Source of the DNA: Vallitaleaceae bacterium
GTDB lineage: Bacteria > Bacillota > Clostridia > Lachnospirales > Vallitaleaceae
Direction of reading: 5' to 3'
Length of the DNA: 64,000 bases
NCBI GenBank assembly: GCA_028277605.1
Contig: JANQFZ010000046.1
Span: 1 to 64,000, forward strand
Every line of letters starts with the position of its first letter. Within the stretch, counting starts at the first letter, position 1. Shown here in pieces: positions 1-9,143 of the stretch. Position numbers and translations under genes: made by a program. The notes beneath the pieces are model-generated. The model was not told the DNA's origin. It saw only the letters and a list, made by a program, of their open reading frames with translations, and did no database searches.

Positions 1-837
1 TTCTCGATCCATAGCGTCTATGAAAGTATTAATATCTACATCTTCGTTAGGGAGAATACAAGTCATTGAGGTTTTTTTATTACCATAGTACAGCTTAACT
101 GCCTTGTAGTTATCCCCTACCATATAAGGTACAGTACCTTTCCTTCTCATCATTTCAACTGTTCTTTTTTCAAGACCGTTATTGAAGGAGATATCAGCGG
201 TTCTTTCTGCATCAAATGGATCAGTCCATTTCCCATTAAAGTAAATAGCATTAATTAAATACATCAGTACATCATCATCAATTGGGGGTTCAATCATCTG
301 ATTAATTAAGCCGTTTGTGGATTGATCTATCCATCGGTTAATCGTATTGGATGCATTTTCATTTGAGAAATCTAAAGATTCAACCATTGCATTAAAAGCA
401 TCTTTATTTAGGTCTATAAAATCCTGATTGATGGTTTCTCCTTCTCTTATCCATAAGGAATTGGCAACCTCTAACTGAATTTTATCGTCCACTTTATCAA
501 GAAATTGATTCACATATTTAAAGCCACTGTTCACTTCATCTTTGGTTAAGTCACCAAAAGCTAATGCTTCTGCTATTTCTTCCTTGGTCGAGCCTTCAGC
601 ACCATTATATGTCATAGCTAAAGCCTCTGATATACTTAATGGCGATATAAAAACATTGTTTTCTAAATCCTCGCCATTCAATTCCTTAAAGATATTAAAA
701 GCAAAAGTATTATTTGCTGTTGTAACTCGGCTGTCTTGTTTGCTTGGTACCATTGCTTTACTTTCTTCTAACGTATCACAGCCTGTTATTAAAAATAGTA
801 AAACAAGAGATAAAATCACACTTATATATTTTTTCAT
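1..837 (-). CDS. Serpin lipoprotein, subtype A (C-terminus outside window)
   Basis: Serine protease inhibitor of the serpin family, predicted to be anchored on the cell surface. The first 279 codons are present; the hinge and reactive loop lie beyond base 1. The N-terminus is a lipoprotein signal ending in LITGC. It is followed by serpin core motifs: NNTFAFNIF, FISPLSISEALAMTYNGA, ANSLWIRE, YLINAIYFNGKW and YKAVKLYYGNKKTSM. The sequence is closest to the serpin at 2350-3567; both have QDSR(V/I)TTANNTFAF near the N-terminus and LAFGDLTK in the body. The start is the ATG at 837, directly preceding the hydrophobic signal and following a GGAGG element. Whether it is inhibitory cannot be judged without the reactive loop. 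Confidence 0.93.
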   Translation of the reverse strand, partial: MKKYISVILSLVLLFLITGCDTLEESKAMVPSKQDSRVTTANNTFAFNIFKELNGEDLENNVFISPLSISEALAMTYNGAEGSTKEEIAEALAFGDLTKDEVNSGFKYVNQFLDKVDDKIQLEVANSLWIREGETINQDFIDLNKDAFNAMVESLDFSNENASNTINRWIDQSTNGLINQMIEPPIDDDVLMYLINAIYFNGKWTDPFDAERTADISFNNGLEKRTVEMMRRKGTVPYMVGDNYKAVKLYYGNKKTSMTCILPNEDVDINTFIDAMDRE

Positions 838-882
838 TATATTCCCTCCATCATAATTTACATTAATTGTTATTTTGTTAAT

Positions 883-942
883 CATTTTATTCTTTATCAT
901 TTTATTCTTTATCATTTTCTTCTTTATCAGTTTCTTCTTAAT
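883..942. repeat. Four tandem copies of a 15-bp unit
   Basis: The unit cattttattctttat occurs twice exactly (883-897 and 898-912). Two degenerate copies follow (913-927 and 928-942). The array lies in the gap between the stop of the serpin at 1006 and the start of the serpin at 837, so it would be in the 5' region of the first serpin on the minus strand. Its function is unknown. It is a likely site of length variation by slippage. Confidence 0.85.
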
Positions 943-1005
943 TACTTTCTTGTAGTATTTTATAACAAATCATTTCTTACTTACATTTGCTTTCTAACAA
1001 AGTAT

Positions 1006-2205
1006 CTATAAATCATAGGCTTTACCCATGAATAATATACTCCCCATTTCTTCATCTGTGATGATAAATATAAAAGGTCGATCTGCAATAAACGAAGTAG
1101 GTTCCATTACTGATGATGTATTATCAGTAACAACGGTAACAGTTGCTGCTTCACTACCTTCTTCATTAACCTCAATAACCGCTTTATGAAGGACTTCTGA
1201 AATATATAGATCCTCTCTTATGCCGCCAAAGTCAGCTTCATACTCAAAAGCTTCTGCCATACCTAGGCTTTTAAGTGTATCATTGAGTTTTTTTACTCCA
1301 TATTCCATTTTGAATTTTGGTATTTTGACTATAATATCTGACTCATGAAATTCTTCTTGAATTTCTGCCCACTTATTACCATCTAATGATTCTATAAAGT
1401 CGTTAATATCTACATCTTCATTAGGAAGTATACAGACCATGGCTGTTTTTTTATTACCGTAATAAAGTTTGACCGCTTTATAATTGTTGCTTTCCATAAA
1501 ATCTACAGATTCTTTCATGGACATCATTTCTATGGGATTCTGTTCTCCTAATCCATTATAAAAAATAGCATCATAGGTTCTACCTTTATCAAACTTTTGA
1601 GTCCATTCACCTTTAAAATAAATAGCATTGATAAGATACATGATAACGTCTTCTGATATTGGAGCGTTAAGGACTTTTTTGATAAGACCATGAGTGGATG
1701 TATCAATCCATTGGTTGATTTTATCCACGGCACTTTTTTTAGAAAAATCTAAGGATTTCGTATAGGCATTGAAAACATCAATATTTAGATCTATAAAATC
1801 TTGATTAATTTCCTCTCCTTTTCTAATCCATATAGAGTTAGACATTTCTAATTCTATCTTTTTATCTATCTTTTCTAAGTATTTTTTCATATACTTAAAA
1901 CCACTATTGACTTCTTCCTTAGTTAATTCTGAAAATCCTAAAGTGTCTTCCATAGCTTCTTTAGTAGAATTCTCAGCTCCATTATAGTTCATAGTTAAGG
2001 CTGCTGATACACTTAATGGTGAGATGAAGATATTTTCTTGTACATCCTCATGATTTATTTTTCTAAAGAGATCAAAAGCAAAGGTTGTATTAGCTTGGAC
2101 GATTCTTTCATCCTTGATGCTTTCAACTAACTCTACATTATCTGTATTGCACCCTGTTAAAGCGGCAAATATAATGATTAAAATACAGCTTACCGTCATC
2201 TTCAT
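1006..2205 (-). CDS. Serpin lipoprotein, subtype B
   Basis: Complete 399-residue serpin with a lipoprotein signal (FAALTGC), predicted to sit on the outer face of the membrane. The hinge of the reactive loop (EEGSEAATVT, from residue 348) has the small residues expected of an inhibitory serpin that traps proteases by loop insertion. Counting from the conserved glycine at P15 places P1-P1' near Ser364-Ser365, with one or two residues of uncertainty. The C-terminal signature (FIADRPFIFII then ILFMGKAYDL) is intact. The start ATG follows AAGGAGGAGG at good spacing. It resembles the serpin at 7580-8788 more than its direct neighbours. The target protease is unknown. Confidence 0.95.
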   Translation of the reverse strand: MKMTVSCILIIIFAALTGCNTDNVELVESIKDERIVQANTTFAFDLFRKINHEDVQENIFISPLSVSAALTMNYNGAENSTKEAMEDTLGFSELTKEEVNSGFKYMKKYLEKIDKKIELEMSNSIWIRKGEEINQDFIDLNIDVFNAYTKSLDFSKKSAVDKINQWIDTSTHGLIKKVLNAPISEDVIMYLINAIYFKGEWTQKFDKGRTYDAIFYNGLGEQNPIEMMSMKESVDFMESNNYKAVKLYYGNKKTAMVCILPNEDVDINDFIESLDGNKWAEIQEEFHESDIIVKIPKFKMEYGVKKLNDTLKSLGMAEAFEYEADFGGIREDLYISEVLHKAVIEVNEEGSEAATVTVVTDNTSSVMEPTSFIADRPFIFIITDEEMGSILFMGKAYDL

Positions 2206-2349
2206 TGATTCCTCCTCCTTTCTGTTACATATATTTAGACTATTAATTACTTCAAAAAGTTCCAGTATATTTAAAAAAGTGTAAAAATCTCTAAAAACAA
2301 TAGACTTAGGTTAGATATTTAAGATTCTATTAAAATAGGCAGGCTATAG

Positions 2350-3567
2350 CTATAGGTCATATGCTTTTCCTATAAATAAGATATTGCCCATTTCCTCATC
2401 CCAAATAACAAATATAAAGGGGTGGTCGGCAACAAAGGTTATGGGTTCTCTTACAGAATCTGCACCACATTCAATGATAGTAACGGCTGCTGCTTCACTA
2501 CCTTCTTCATTAACTTCAATCACAGCCTTATGTAAAACATCTGTGATAAATAAGCCGTTATAGATTCCACTCAAATCTGCTTGAGTTGTAAAGACTTTAT
2601 TCATACCAAGGCTTACTAAGCTCTTACTCAGCTCTTTAGGTCCATATTCCATCCTAAATTTTGGTATACTTAAATTAACAAACTCTTCACTATTTAATTC
2701 TGCTTGTAGGGTATGCCACTTTTCATAATCAAAAGAGTCAATAAAGGTGTTGATATCAACTGTCTTATCTGGAAGGATACAAGTCATTGAAGTTTTTTTA
2801 TCACCGTAATATAGTTTAACTGCTTTATAATTATCTTCTTCCATATATAGAATATCATCCCACATACGCATCATCTTAATAGTTTTCTCTTCTCCATAAC
2901 CATTAATAAAACTATCATCCATTGTTTCAGTTGCTTTAAATGGATTCGACCATTCTCCTTTAAAATATATGGCATTAATTAAATACATTATGACTTCTTC
3001 TGGAATTGGAGGCTTTATCATATTGGTTATCAATCCCTTGGTGGATTGGTCTATCCATCCATTGATTATTTTTTCAGCTTCACTCTTAGAAAAATCTAAT
3101 TCTTGAACTCTGGCATTAAATACCTCTTGATTGATATCAATAAAATTCTGCTGTATGTTAATACCCTCTCTTATCCATAGTGAATTTGCTATCTCAAGAA
3201 TTATTTGATCATCCATATGATTGAGGTAGTTATTCAAGTACTTATAGCCGCTATTAATTTCTTCTTTTGTTAAGTCTCCAAAGGCTAAAGCGGATGTTAT
3301 TTCTTCCTGAGTGGAATCTTTAGCTCCATTATAGGTCATTGTTAAAGCTTCACTAATACTTAAAGGTGAAATAAAGATATTATTCTCTAGATCTTCACGA
3401 TTAATTGCTCTAAAGATATTAAATGCAAAAGTATTATTAGCAGTTGTTATTCTGCTGTCTTGTTTCGTTTCAACCATTGCTTCACTAGTCATATCCATTG
3501 TATCATCACAGCCTGTTGATAAAATTAGCAAAGTAATAATTGAAAACACTGACATTATTTTCTTCAT
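2350..3567 (-). CDS. Serpin lipoprotein, subtype A
   Basis: Complete 405-residue serpin with a lipoprotein signal (ILSTGC). The hinge EEGSEAAAVT begins near residue 354 and predicts an inhibitory protein. The reactive loop contains the run IIECGADSVRE, with P1 falling near Asp370 by simple counting. This differs from the loops of both subtype B copies, while the flanking framework is nearly the same. The loop carries a cysteine, which is unusual for an exposed bait segment. The start ATG has AAAGGAG eight bases upstream. It is separated by 144 bases from the next serpin downstream and may be co-transcribed with it. Confidence 0.95.
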   Translation of the reverse strand: MKKIMSVFSIITLLILSTGCDDTMDMTSEAMVETKQDSRITTANNTFAFNIFRAINREDLENNIFISPLSISEALTMTYNGAKDSTQEEITSALAFGDLTKEEINSGYKYLNNYLNHMDDQIILEIANSLWIREGINIQQNFIDINQEVFNARVQELDFSKSEAEKIINGWIDQSTKGLITNMIKPPIPEEVIMYLINAIYFKGEWSNPFKATETMDDSFINGYGEEKTIKMMRMWDDILYMEEDNYKAVKLYYGDKKTSMTCILPDKTVDINTFIDSFDYEKWHTLQAELNSEEFVNLSIPKFRMEYGPKELSKSLVSLGMNKVFTTQADLSGIYNGLFITDVLHKAVIEVNEEGSEAAAVTIIECGADSVREPITFVADHPFIFVIWDEEMGNILFIGKAYDL

Positions 3568-3807
3568 AACATACGCTCCTTTAATTACTATGTTTTAGGA
3601 AAACCAATCTTTGTGCCGATTCTACTCTTCCTATCTAACTACACAATATACATGTCTGAAGTATACTTAGACACAGCACTTATCAGTCTTCCTTATTCTA
3701 TATTACATTCATTAATTAGACTTAAATAACTGCTAAAAGGTTCCTGTAATTTGTAAAAAAGTATTAATGTACTAAAAATAGGTGCTGTTAGAAATTCTAA
3801 ATCAAGG

Positions 3808-3871
3808 CAAAAAAATAGGCAGGCAGGACTTTCCCTGCTTACCTTAAACTGTATCCAATTTAATGGATACA
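3808..3871 (-). terminator. Two hairpins downstream of pepF, the second with a U tract
   Basis: Reading the minus strand from the pepF stop, a perfect 8-bp hairpin (TGTATCCA/TGGATACA, 3850-3871) comes first. A second imperfect GC-rich hairpin (about 3816-3842) follows and runs into a stretch of T residues (3809-3815). This is a typical factor-independent terminator layout for the gene at 3903. No other feature was seen in the 335-base gap up to the serpin start at 3567. Confidence 0.6.
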
Positions 3872-3902
3872 CTCTCTATCTATGCCAAATTTATGTTATA
3901 AG

Positions 3903-5807
3903 CTATTCTTGACCTTGTGTTTCCTTTAATAGCTTATCCATCTCTTCTACCAATTCTCCAAAATACTCTAATACAGAATCTACAGGTTCAGAGGTATTCA
4001 TGTCTACACCTGTTGCTTTGAGAATTTCAATTGGATAATCGGATCCACCTGCGGCTAAGAAGTCTAAATAATCATCAACAGCACCTTCTTTTCCAGAGGT
4101 TATATCCTTCATAATTTGATAAGACGCTGCCATAGAGGTAGCATATTTATACACATAAAAATTCATGTAAAAATGAGGGATTCTTGACCATCCTACTTTG
4201 GCAATGTCATCGATGGTATATGCTTCTCCGTAATACTTCTTAATTAACTCAACCCATAGAAAATTAAGTGCTTCTGACGACACAGGCTGCCCAGATTCTA
4301 CCATTTCATGTATGGTTTTTTCAAATTCTGAAAACATAACCTGTACATAAACGGTACCTCTGATATTCTCAATCTGCTTATTGAGTAAGAAGAGCTTTTC
4401 ATCATTATTCTTAGCATGCTTAATTAGATAATCCATTACTAACATCTCATTAACAATAGCAACAACCTCAGCTGTAAAAATGGGATAATCAGCATTGATA
4501 AAGTTTTGTTTTTCATTAGAATATTTGGTATTAAGAGCATGCCCCATTTCATGTGCTAGTGTTAAAGCTGAATCTAATGAGTTATTAAAATTCAAAAGTA
4601 TATAAGGATGCATACTATAAGTTCCCCATTGGTATCCACCTGTATATTTATTTTTATCTTCATAGACATCAATCCATCTGGAGTTAATGCCTTCAATGAA
4701 GTCATCTGTATAGTCTTTCCCTAATGGTTCTAAAGCTTTTACTATCATATCTACTGCTTCTTCATAAGTCATTTTCATAGTATAATCATTAACTAATGGT
4801 ATATAGGCATCATACCCATGAAGTTCCTCAAACCCTAGGGCATCTTTTTTCATTTGATAGTAATTATGTAGAGGCTCTAAGTTGTTACTTATAGCTGTGA
4901 CAAGATTATCATAAACTGATTTTGGAATAAATTCACTTGCTAATGCAGCATCTATAGAAGAATCAAAATTTCTAAGCTTTGCAGTAGCAGCATTCGCCTT
5001 AACTTCTGTAATATAGATTTCTGATAAGGCATGGTTGAAATCAGCATAGCTTTTAAATCGTGCTTCATAAGCTCTTTTTCTAACATCTCTATCCATACAG
5101 GTATCTAAGATATCGTAGTAGGTACTTGTTGAGAGTTCAATATCCTTACCGTCAGCATCTTGAATGGTAGGATACTTGTAATCTCCATAAAGCACTTTAT
5201 CAAATATGTTTCTAGGTGCACTAATAACCTCTGATAATCCTGAAAGAATAGCTTCTTCTTTTTCAGATAATATATGCTCCTTCTGTTTAACTAGTTCACT
5301 TAAATAACCCGTGTACTCAGATAGCTTAGGATCAGTGATAAGTCTATTCAAAGTTGTTTCATCTAATGCAAGTAATTCGGGCTGAACGTAGGAAACGGCT
5401 TGTAAATACTCACTATAAGTACTACTAGCGATACTTGCCATCTCAGAAGCATTAGCATTGGTTTGATCCAAATCCAAGGTTAGATTAGCATAGACATAAC
5501 CCTTTTCAATAAGAATAGATGCTTCAATATCTGTACTTAGGTAATCCAATAATGAAACTGCACTATTAAGTTTACCTTTGTAGGATGCTAGTTTAGGCAA
5601 GTAATCTTCTTTTAGCTTTTGCATGTCTGCTTCAAATAGTTCTCTTGTTTGATAGAATTCTGTTAAATCCCATTTATATTTATCCTCTGCTTCAGGTCTA
5701 GTTATGATTGGTTTGTCTTCAGATGCATAAACCAATATTTGGCTACAAAAGACAAACACTAAAGTCAATACTGCGATTATTGATGTTCTCCTCTTATTGT
5801 ATTTCAT
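3903..5807 (-). CDS. pepF: Exported oligoendopeptidase F (M3 metallopeptidase)
   Basis: Zinc metallopeptidase that cleaves oligopeptides. The HEXXH zinc motif appears as HEMGH in LTLAHEMGHALN, with the usual M3B body (YKWDLTEFY near the N-terminus, YATSMAASYQI near the C-terminus). The protein is 634 residues, slightly longer than the usual roughly 600. The extra length is an N-terminal signal peptide (positive MKYNKRR, hydrophobic stretch, then VYASEDK), so it is predicted to be secreted or membrane-tethered. PepF is usually cytoplasmic, which makes the export signal notable. It lies between serpins on the same strand, suggesting a shared role in extracellular peptide handling, though serpins inhibit serine or cysteine proteases and not this class. 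The start ATG follows an AGGAGG element. Confidence 0.95.
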   Translation of the reverse strand: MKYNKRRTSIIAVLTLVFVFCSQILVYASEDKPIITRPEAEDKYKWDLTEFYQTRELFEADMQKLKEDYLPKLASYKGKLNSAVSLLDYLSTDIEASILIEKGYVYANLTLDLDQTNANASEMASIASSTYSEYLQAVSYVQPELLALDETTLNRLITDPKLSEYTGYLSELVKQKEHILSEKEEAILSGLSEVISAPRNIFDKVLYGDYKYPTIQDADGKDIELSTSTYYDILDTCMDRDVRKRAYEARFKSYADFNHALSEIYITEVKANAATAKLRNFDSSIDAALASEFIPKSVYDNLVTAISNNLEPLHNYYQMKKDALGFEELHGYDAYIPLVNDYTMKMTYEEAVDMIVKALEPLGKDYTDDFIEGINSRWIDVYEDKNKYTGGYQWGTYSMHPYILLNFNNSLDSALTLAHEMGHALNTKYSNEKQNFINADYPIFTAEVVAIVNEMLVMDYLIKHAKNNDEKLFLLNKQIENIRGTVYVQVMFSEFEKTIHEMVESGQPVSSEALNFLWVELIKKYYGEAYTIDDIAKVGWSRIPHFYMNFYVYKYATSMAASYQIMKDITSGKEGAVDDYLDFLAAGGSDYPIEILKATGVDMNTSEPVDSVLEYFGELVEEMDKLLKETQGQE

Positions 5808-5970
5808 ATGAAACCTCCTTTTTTTATATATATTAAATTAATCTGTGTTATCCACATCTTTAATCTAATATCTAAATTATACATCAAATTTAAGTCCTGA
5901 GGGTATTATACTCGCTAATACTTGACTATTCAAGCATATTTTGTCGTACACACTAAAAAATGATGTCAAT

Positions 5971-6014
5971 AAAAAAATAAAGGTACATGGACAGGTTCCA
6001 ATGTACCTTTATTT
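5971..6014 (-). terminator. Intrinsic terminator of the sulfhydrylase gene
   Basis: Long stem (aaataaaggtacat pairing with atgtacctttattt) just after the stop at 6047. On the minus strand it is followed by a run of T residues. Confidence 0.8.
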
Positions 6015-6046
6015 CACTCAGTTTTATCTCCTATAAACACTAAATA

Positions 6047-7324
6047 CTAGATTTTATCTAATGCACCCTTTAAGTCATCTATTATATCTTCAATGTTTTC
6101 TAATCCAACTGAAAATCTTATTAAATCCGGCTTAACACCTGATGCTATTTGTTCTTCTTCTGATAACTGTCTATGAGTGGTACTAGCAGGATGTAATACA
6201 CATGAACGTGTATCAGCAACATGAACCACAAGTGCTATCATATTTAAGTTATCGATCATCTTCTCACTTGCTGTTCTCCCACCTTTTACACCAAAAGCTA
6301 ATACCCCACTGCATCCATCAGGTAGATACTTCGTGGCTAAATCATGAGTTGGATGGCTCTTTAATCCCGGATAAGTAACCCATTCTATTTTTTCATGATT
6401 TTCCAGCCACTGAGCTACAGCTAAAGCGTTTTTGCAATGACGCTCCATTCTAACTGGTAGTGTTTCAATCCCAAGATTAATTAAAAAGCCGTTGAATGGA
6501 CTCATCGTTGCTCCCATGTCTCGTAAGAGCTGTACACGTGCTTTTGTAATATAAGCCGCTTCTTTAAAATCTCTTACATACACCACACCATGATAGCTTT
6601 CATCTGGAGTTGTCATTTCAGGAAACTTACCATTTTCCCAATTAAACCTTCCACTATCAACAATCATTCCACCAACACTCGTTGCATGACCGTCCATATA
6701 TTTCGTACAAGAATGAATGACAATATCTGCACCATGTTCAATAGGACGACAAAGAATAGGAGTTGGAAAGGTATTGTCCACAATAAGCGGCAGGTTATTA
6801 CTATGGGCTAGTGTTTCAAACTTATTAAAATCAAGTATATTAAGTACTGGATTCCCAATTGTCTCAGCAAAGACTGCCTTAGTATTAGGCTTTATGTAGC
6901 TCTGTAATTCCTCTAGACTAAGTTCAGGATCAACAAAGGTAACCTCTATACCCATTTTACTTAATGTTGTTTTAAGTAATGAGAAAGAACCACCATATAA
7001 AGTACTAGAGGCTAAAAGATGCTCTCCAACCGTACATATCGTCATAACTGATATCATGGTTGCCGCTTGACCAGAAGATGTAGCCACGGCACCAATACCA
7101 CCTTCCATCATTGCTACTTTTTTTTCTAATGCTTCTAAAGTTGGATTACTTATTCTTGTATACATATGCCCTGGGGCTTGTAAATCAAATAATTTAGCGA
7201 CTTCTTCGCATGTATTATATTTATACGTTGTACTCTGATAAATTGGTAAAATTCTAGGCTCTGAATTTCCAGGTGTATATCCACCTTGTACAGCAGCTGT
7301 TTCGATTTTCCATTTTTTGTCCAT
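6047..7324 (-). CDS. metY: O-acetylhomoserine/O-acetylserine sulfhydrylase
   Basis: PLP-dependent enzyme of the Cys/Met metabolism family. It forms homocysteine (or cysteine) from the O-acetylated amino acid and sulfide in the cytoplasm. The PLP lysine is in SCTKYMDGH. Other family marks are PIYQSTTYKY, YTRISNPT and SSGQAA, and the C-terminal half has RFSVGLENIEDI. The chosen start gives 425 residues, the normal length. It was selected because AAAGGAGG lies seven bases before this ATG, whereas the longer reading frame starts in untranslated sequence. No SAM riboswitch or T-box is evident upstream. It interrupts the serpin series and seems to be its own transcription unit, with a terminator at each end. 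Confidence 0.93.
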   Translation of the reverse strand: MDKKWKIETAAVQGGYTPGNSEPRILPIYQSTTYKYNTCEEVAKLFDLQAPGHMYTRISNPTLEALEKKVAMMEGGIGAVATSSGQAATMISVMTICTVGEHLLASSTLYGGSFSLLKTTLSKMGIEVTFVDPELSLEELQSYIKPNTKAVFAETIGNPVLNILDFNKFETLAHSNNLPLIVDNTFPTPILCRPIEHGADIVIHSCTKYMDGHATSVGGMIVDSGRFNWENGKFPEMTTPDESYHGVVYVRDFKEAAYITKARVQLLRDMGATMSPFNGFLINLGIETLPVRMERHCKNALAVAQWLENHEKIEWVTYPGLKSHPTHDLATKYLPDGCSGVLAFGVKGGRTASEKMIDNLNMIALVVHVADTRSCVLHPASTTHRQLSEEEQIASGVKPDLIRFSVGLENIEDIIDDLKGALDKI

Positions 7325-7470
7325 ACCATGACCTCCTTTGTCAATAATGCTTATATTATAGTGGAAAACCATAATAAATTCAATCATAACTTTTTTACTG
7401 TAAATTGATATTGCACTAATTGATTCAATAAAGTTAAGGCTCTAGACAATATAATTGATTATACCTGCAC

Positions 7471-7528
7471 AAAAAAATCCAACCAGACTAAAGGATATAC
7501 ACTATAATTACCCTTAGCCGAGTTGGAT
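7471..7528 (-). terminator. Terminator of the fourth serpin
   Basis: The outer stem atccaac/gttggat encloses an imperfect inner stem (ctaaagg/cccttag). Seven T residues follow on the minus strand. It lies just after the stop at 7580. Confidence 0.65.
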
Positions 7529-7579
7529 AGATAAAGGAATAGAAACATATGAGTAATAGATTAAACACGAACTATCAAT

Positions 7580-8788
7580 TTATAAATCAAAAGTCTTGCC
7601 CATAAACAAAATACTTCCCATTTCTTCATCTGCAATGATAAATACAAAAGGTCTATCTGCAATAAATGAAATAGGTTCTTCCATAGCAGATTCTTTCACT
7701 TCAACAACTGTAACACCAGCTGCTTCACTGCCTTCTTCATTAACCTCAATGACCGCTTTATGAAGAACTCTAGATATGAATAATCCTTCTCTTATGCCGC
7801 TAAAATCTGCATTGGGTTCAAAAGCTTCTGACATGCCAAGACTTTTCAAGGTTTCATTAAGATTTTTTATACCATACTCCATTTTGAATTGTGGTATTTG
7901 AAGAACAAGGTCTTCAACTTCAGTCAGCCCTTCTTGTATTTGTGCCCAACGGTTAGTATCTAAAGTCTCAATAAAGCTATTAATGTCCAGATCTTCATCA
8001 GGAAGCAGACAGTACATAGCTGTTTTCTTATTTCCATAGTACATTTTTACTGCCTTGAAATCTTCGCCTTTCATATAATCAATAGTTTCCTGCATACGCA
8101 TCATTTTGATAGGCTTTTGCTCACCTAATCCATTATTGAACTCTGAAATTATTGTTTTATTTTTATCAAATTGCTTAGTCCATTGTCCTTTAAAATAGAT
8201 AGCATTGATAAGATACATCATCACATCATTGGATATAGGAGACTTAAGCATTTTCTTAATTAATCCATTGGTTGATGCATCTATCCACTGATTGATTTCA
8301 TCTACAGCACCATCCTTTGAAAAATCTACTTCTCTAATCCAAGCATCAAAGGCATCTTGATTGATATCTACAAAATCTTGATTAATTATTTCGCCTTCTC
8401 TAATCCAAATGGAATTAGCTATACTTAACTCTATCTTTTTATCTATCTTATTAAGATATTCGTTAACATATTTAAATCCACTATTAACTTCATCTCTATT
8501 TAAGCCAGTGAATTCTAAAGTCTCTTCCATAGATTTTTTTGTGGTTGTTTCAGCACCATTATAGGTCATGGTCAAAGCTGCTGATATACTTAAAGGGGAG
8601 ATGAAAACATTTTTTTCTACATCTTCACTATTAATCGTTTTAAACACATCAAATGCAAATGAGTTGTTGGCATGGATGAGTCTTTCGTCCTTTCTGCTAT
8701 TAATTAAGTCTTTATTATCTATTACATAACACCCTGTTAAAGTGGTACATAATATTATAATAAGGATACAGCTCACTATTCTTTTCAT
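7580..8788 (-). CDS. Serpin lipoprotein, subtype B
   Basis: Serpin of 402 residues with a lipoprotein signal (TTLTGC). The inhibitory hinge EEGSEAAGVT starts near residue 351. The predicted bait segment (VVEVKESAMEEP) differs from the other copies, with P1 near Ser367. The framework matches the serpin at 1006-2205, for example KDER followed by ANNSFAFDVF, and the INQWIDASTNGLIKK helix. The start was placed at the second methionine (MKRIVSC) because AGGAGGA lies eight bases upstream; the first methionine overlaps that element. It has its own terminator, so it is probably monocistronic. Confidence 0.94.
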   Translation of the reverse strand: MKRIVSCILIIILCTTLTGCYVIDNKDLINSRKDERLIHANNSFAFDVFKTINSEDVEKNVFISPLSISAALTMTYNGAETTTKKSMEETLEFTGLNRDEVNSGFKYVNEYLNKIDKKIELSIANSIWIREGEIINQDFVDINQDAFDAWIREVDFSKDGAVDEINQWIDASTNGLIKKMLKSPISNDVMMYLINAIYFKGQWTKQFDKNKTIISEFNNGLGEQKPIKMMRMQETIDYMKGEDFKAVKMYYGNKKTAMYCLLPDEDLDINSFIETLDTNRWAQIQEGLTEVEDLVLQIPQFKMEYGIKNLNETLKSLGMSEAFEPNADFSGIREGLFISRVLHKAVIEVNEEGSEAAGVTVVEVKESAMEEPISFIADRPFVFIIADEEMGSILFMGKTFDL

Positions 8789-8947
8789 GTTGGTGTCCTC
8801 CATCTCTTTCTTTATTTATTTAGACTATCATGCTCTGCAAAAAGTTCCGATATATAGCTTTCTTTTGATGAATCATAATAAATACTTGTAATTTAGTATT
8901 AACCAAATGTATATTTAAAATAGTTATTTGAGACCTACAACTCAATA

Positions 8948-9113
8948 TTGACATATATACTCCACTAACTATAAAATATCCATAGTTGAGAGTTTACAAT
9001 TATATCATCACTATCAGAAGTTTAATACTACCTCATCAAACAAATACATTAAAAACTTCGATTGTTCTTTTCATTAGAACTCTCAAAAAAAGGCACCTCG
9101 GTAGGTACCTTTT
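8948..9113 (+). ncRNA. Candidate structured small RNA with promoter and terminator
   Basis: A sigma-A-like promoter (TTGACA at 8948-8953, 16-base spacer, TATAAA at 8970-8975) points into a gap with no plus-strand gene. From the expected start near 8982, a nine-base element TTGAGAGTT (8986-8994) is exactly complementary to AACTCTCAA (9078-9086). A nested stem pairs GAAGTTT (9017-9023) with AAACTTC (9053-9059). The hairpin at 9085-9113 would end transcription, giving an RNA of about 130 nt. No open reading frame is apparent in it. All of this is inferred from sequence. The structure could instead belong to the minus-strand leader of the serpin at 7580. Confidence 0.3.
9085..9113 (-). terminator. 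Terminator of the PPC-domain gene, possibly bidirectional
   Basis: Stem aaaaggcacct/aggtaccttttt-type pairing with one mismatch, and A residues on the left that become a U tract on the minus strand. It is 30 bases after the stop at 9144. Confidence 0.7.
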
Positions 9114-9143
9114 AATATGGATAAAAATATTGTGTTCATTCTT

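Noticed and set aside
6047-7387. Longer N-terminus for the sulfhydrylase
   Set aside because: The extra 21 codons contain the ribosome binding site AAAGGAGG for the internal ATG and do not match the family's N-terminus.
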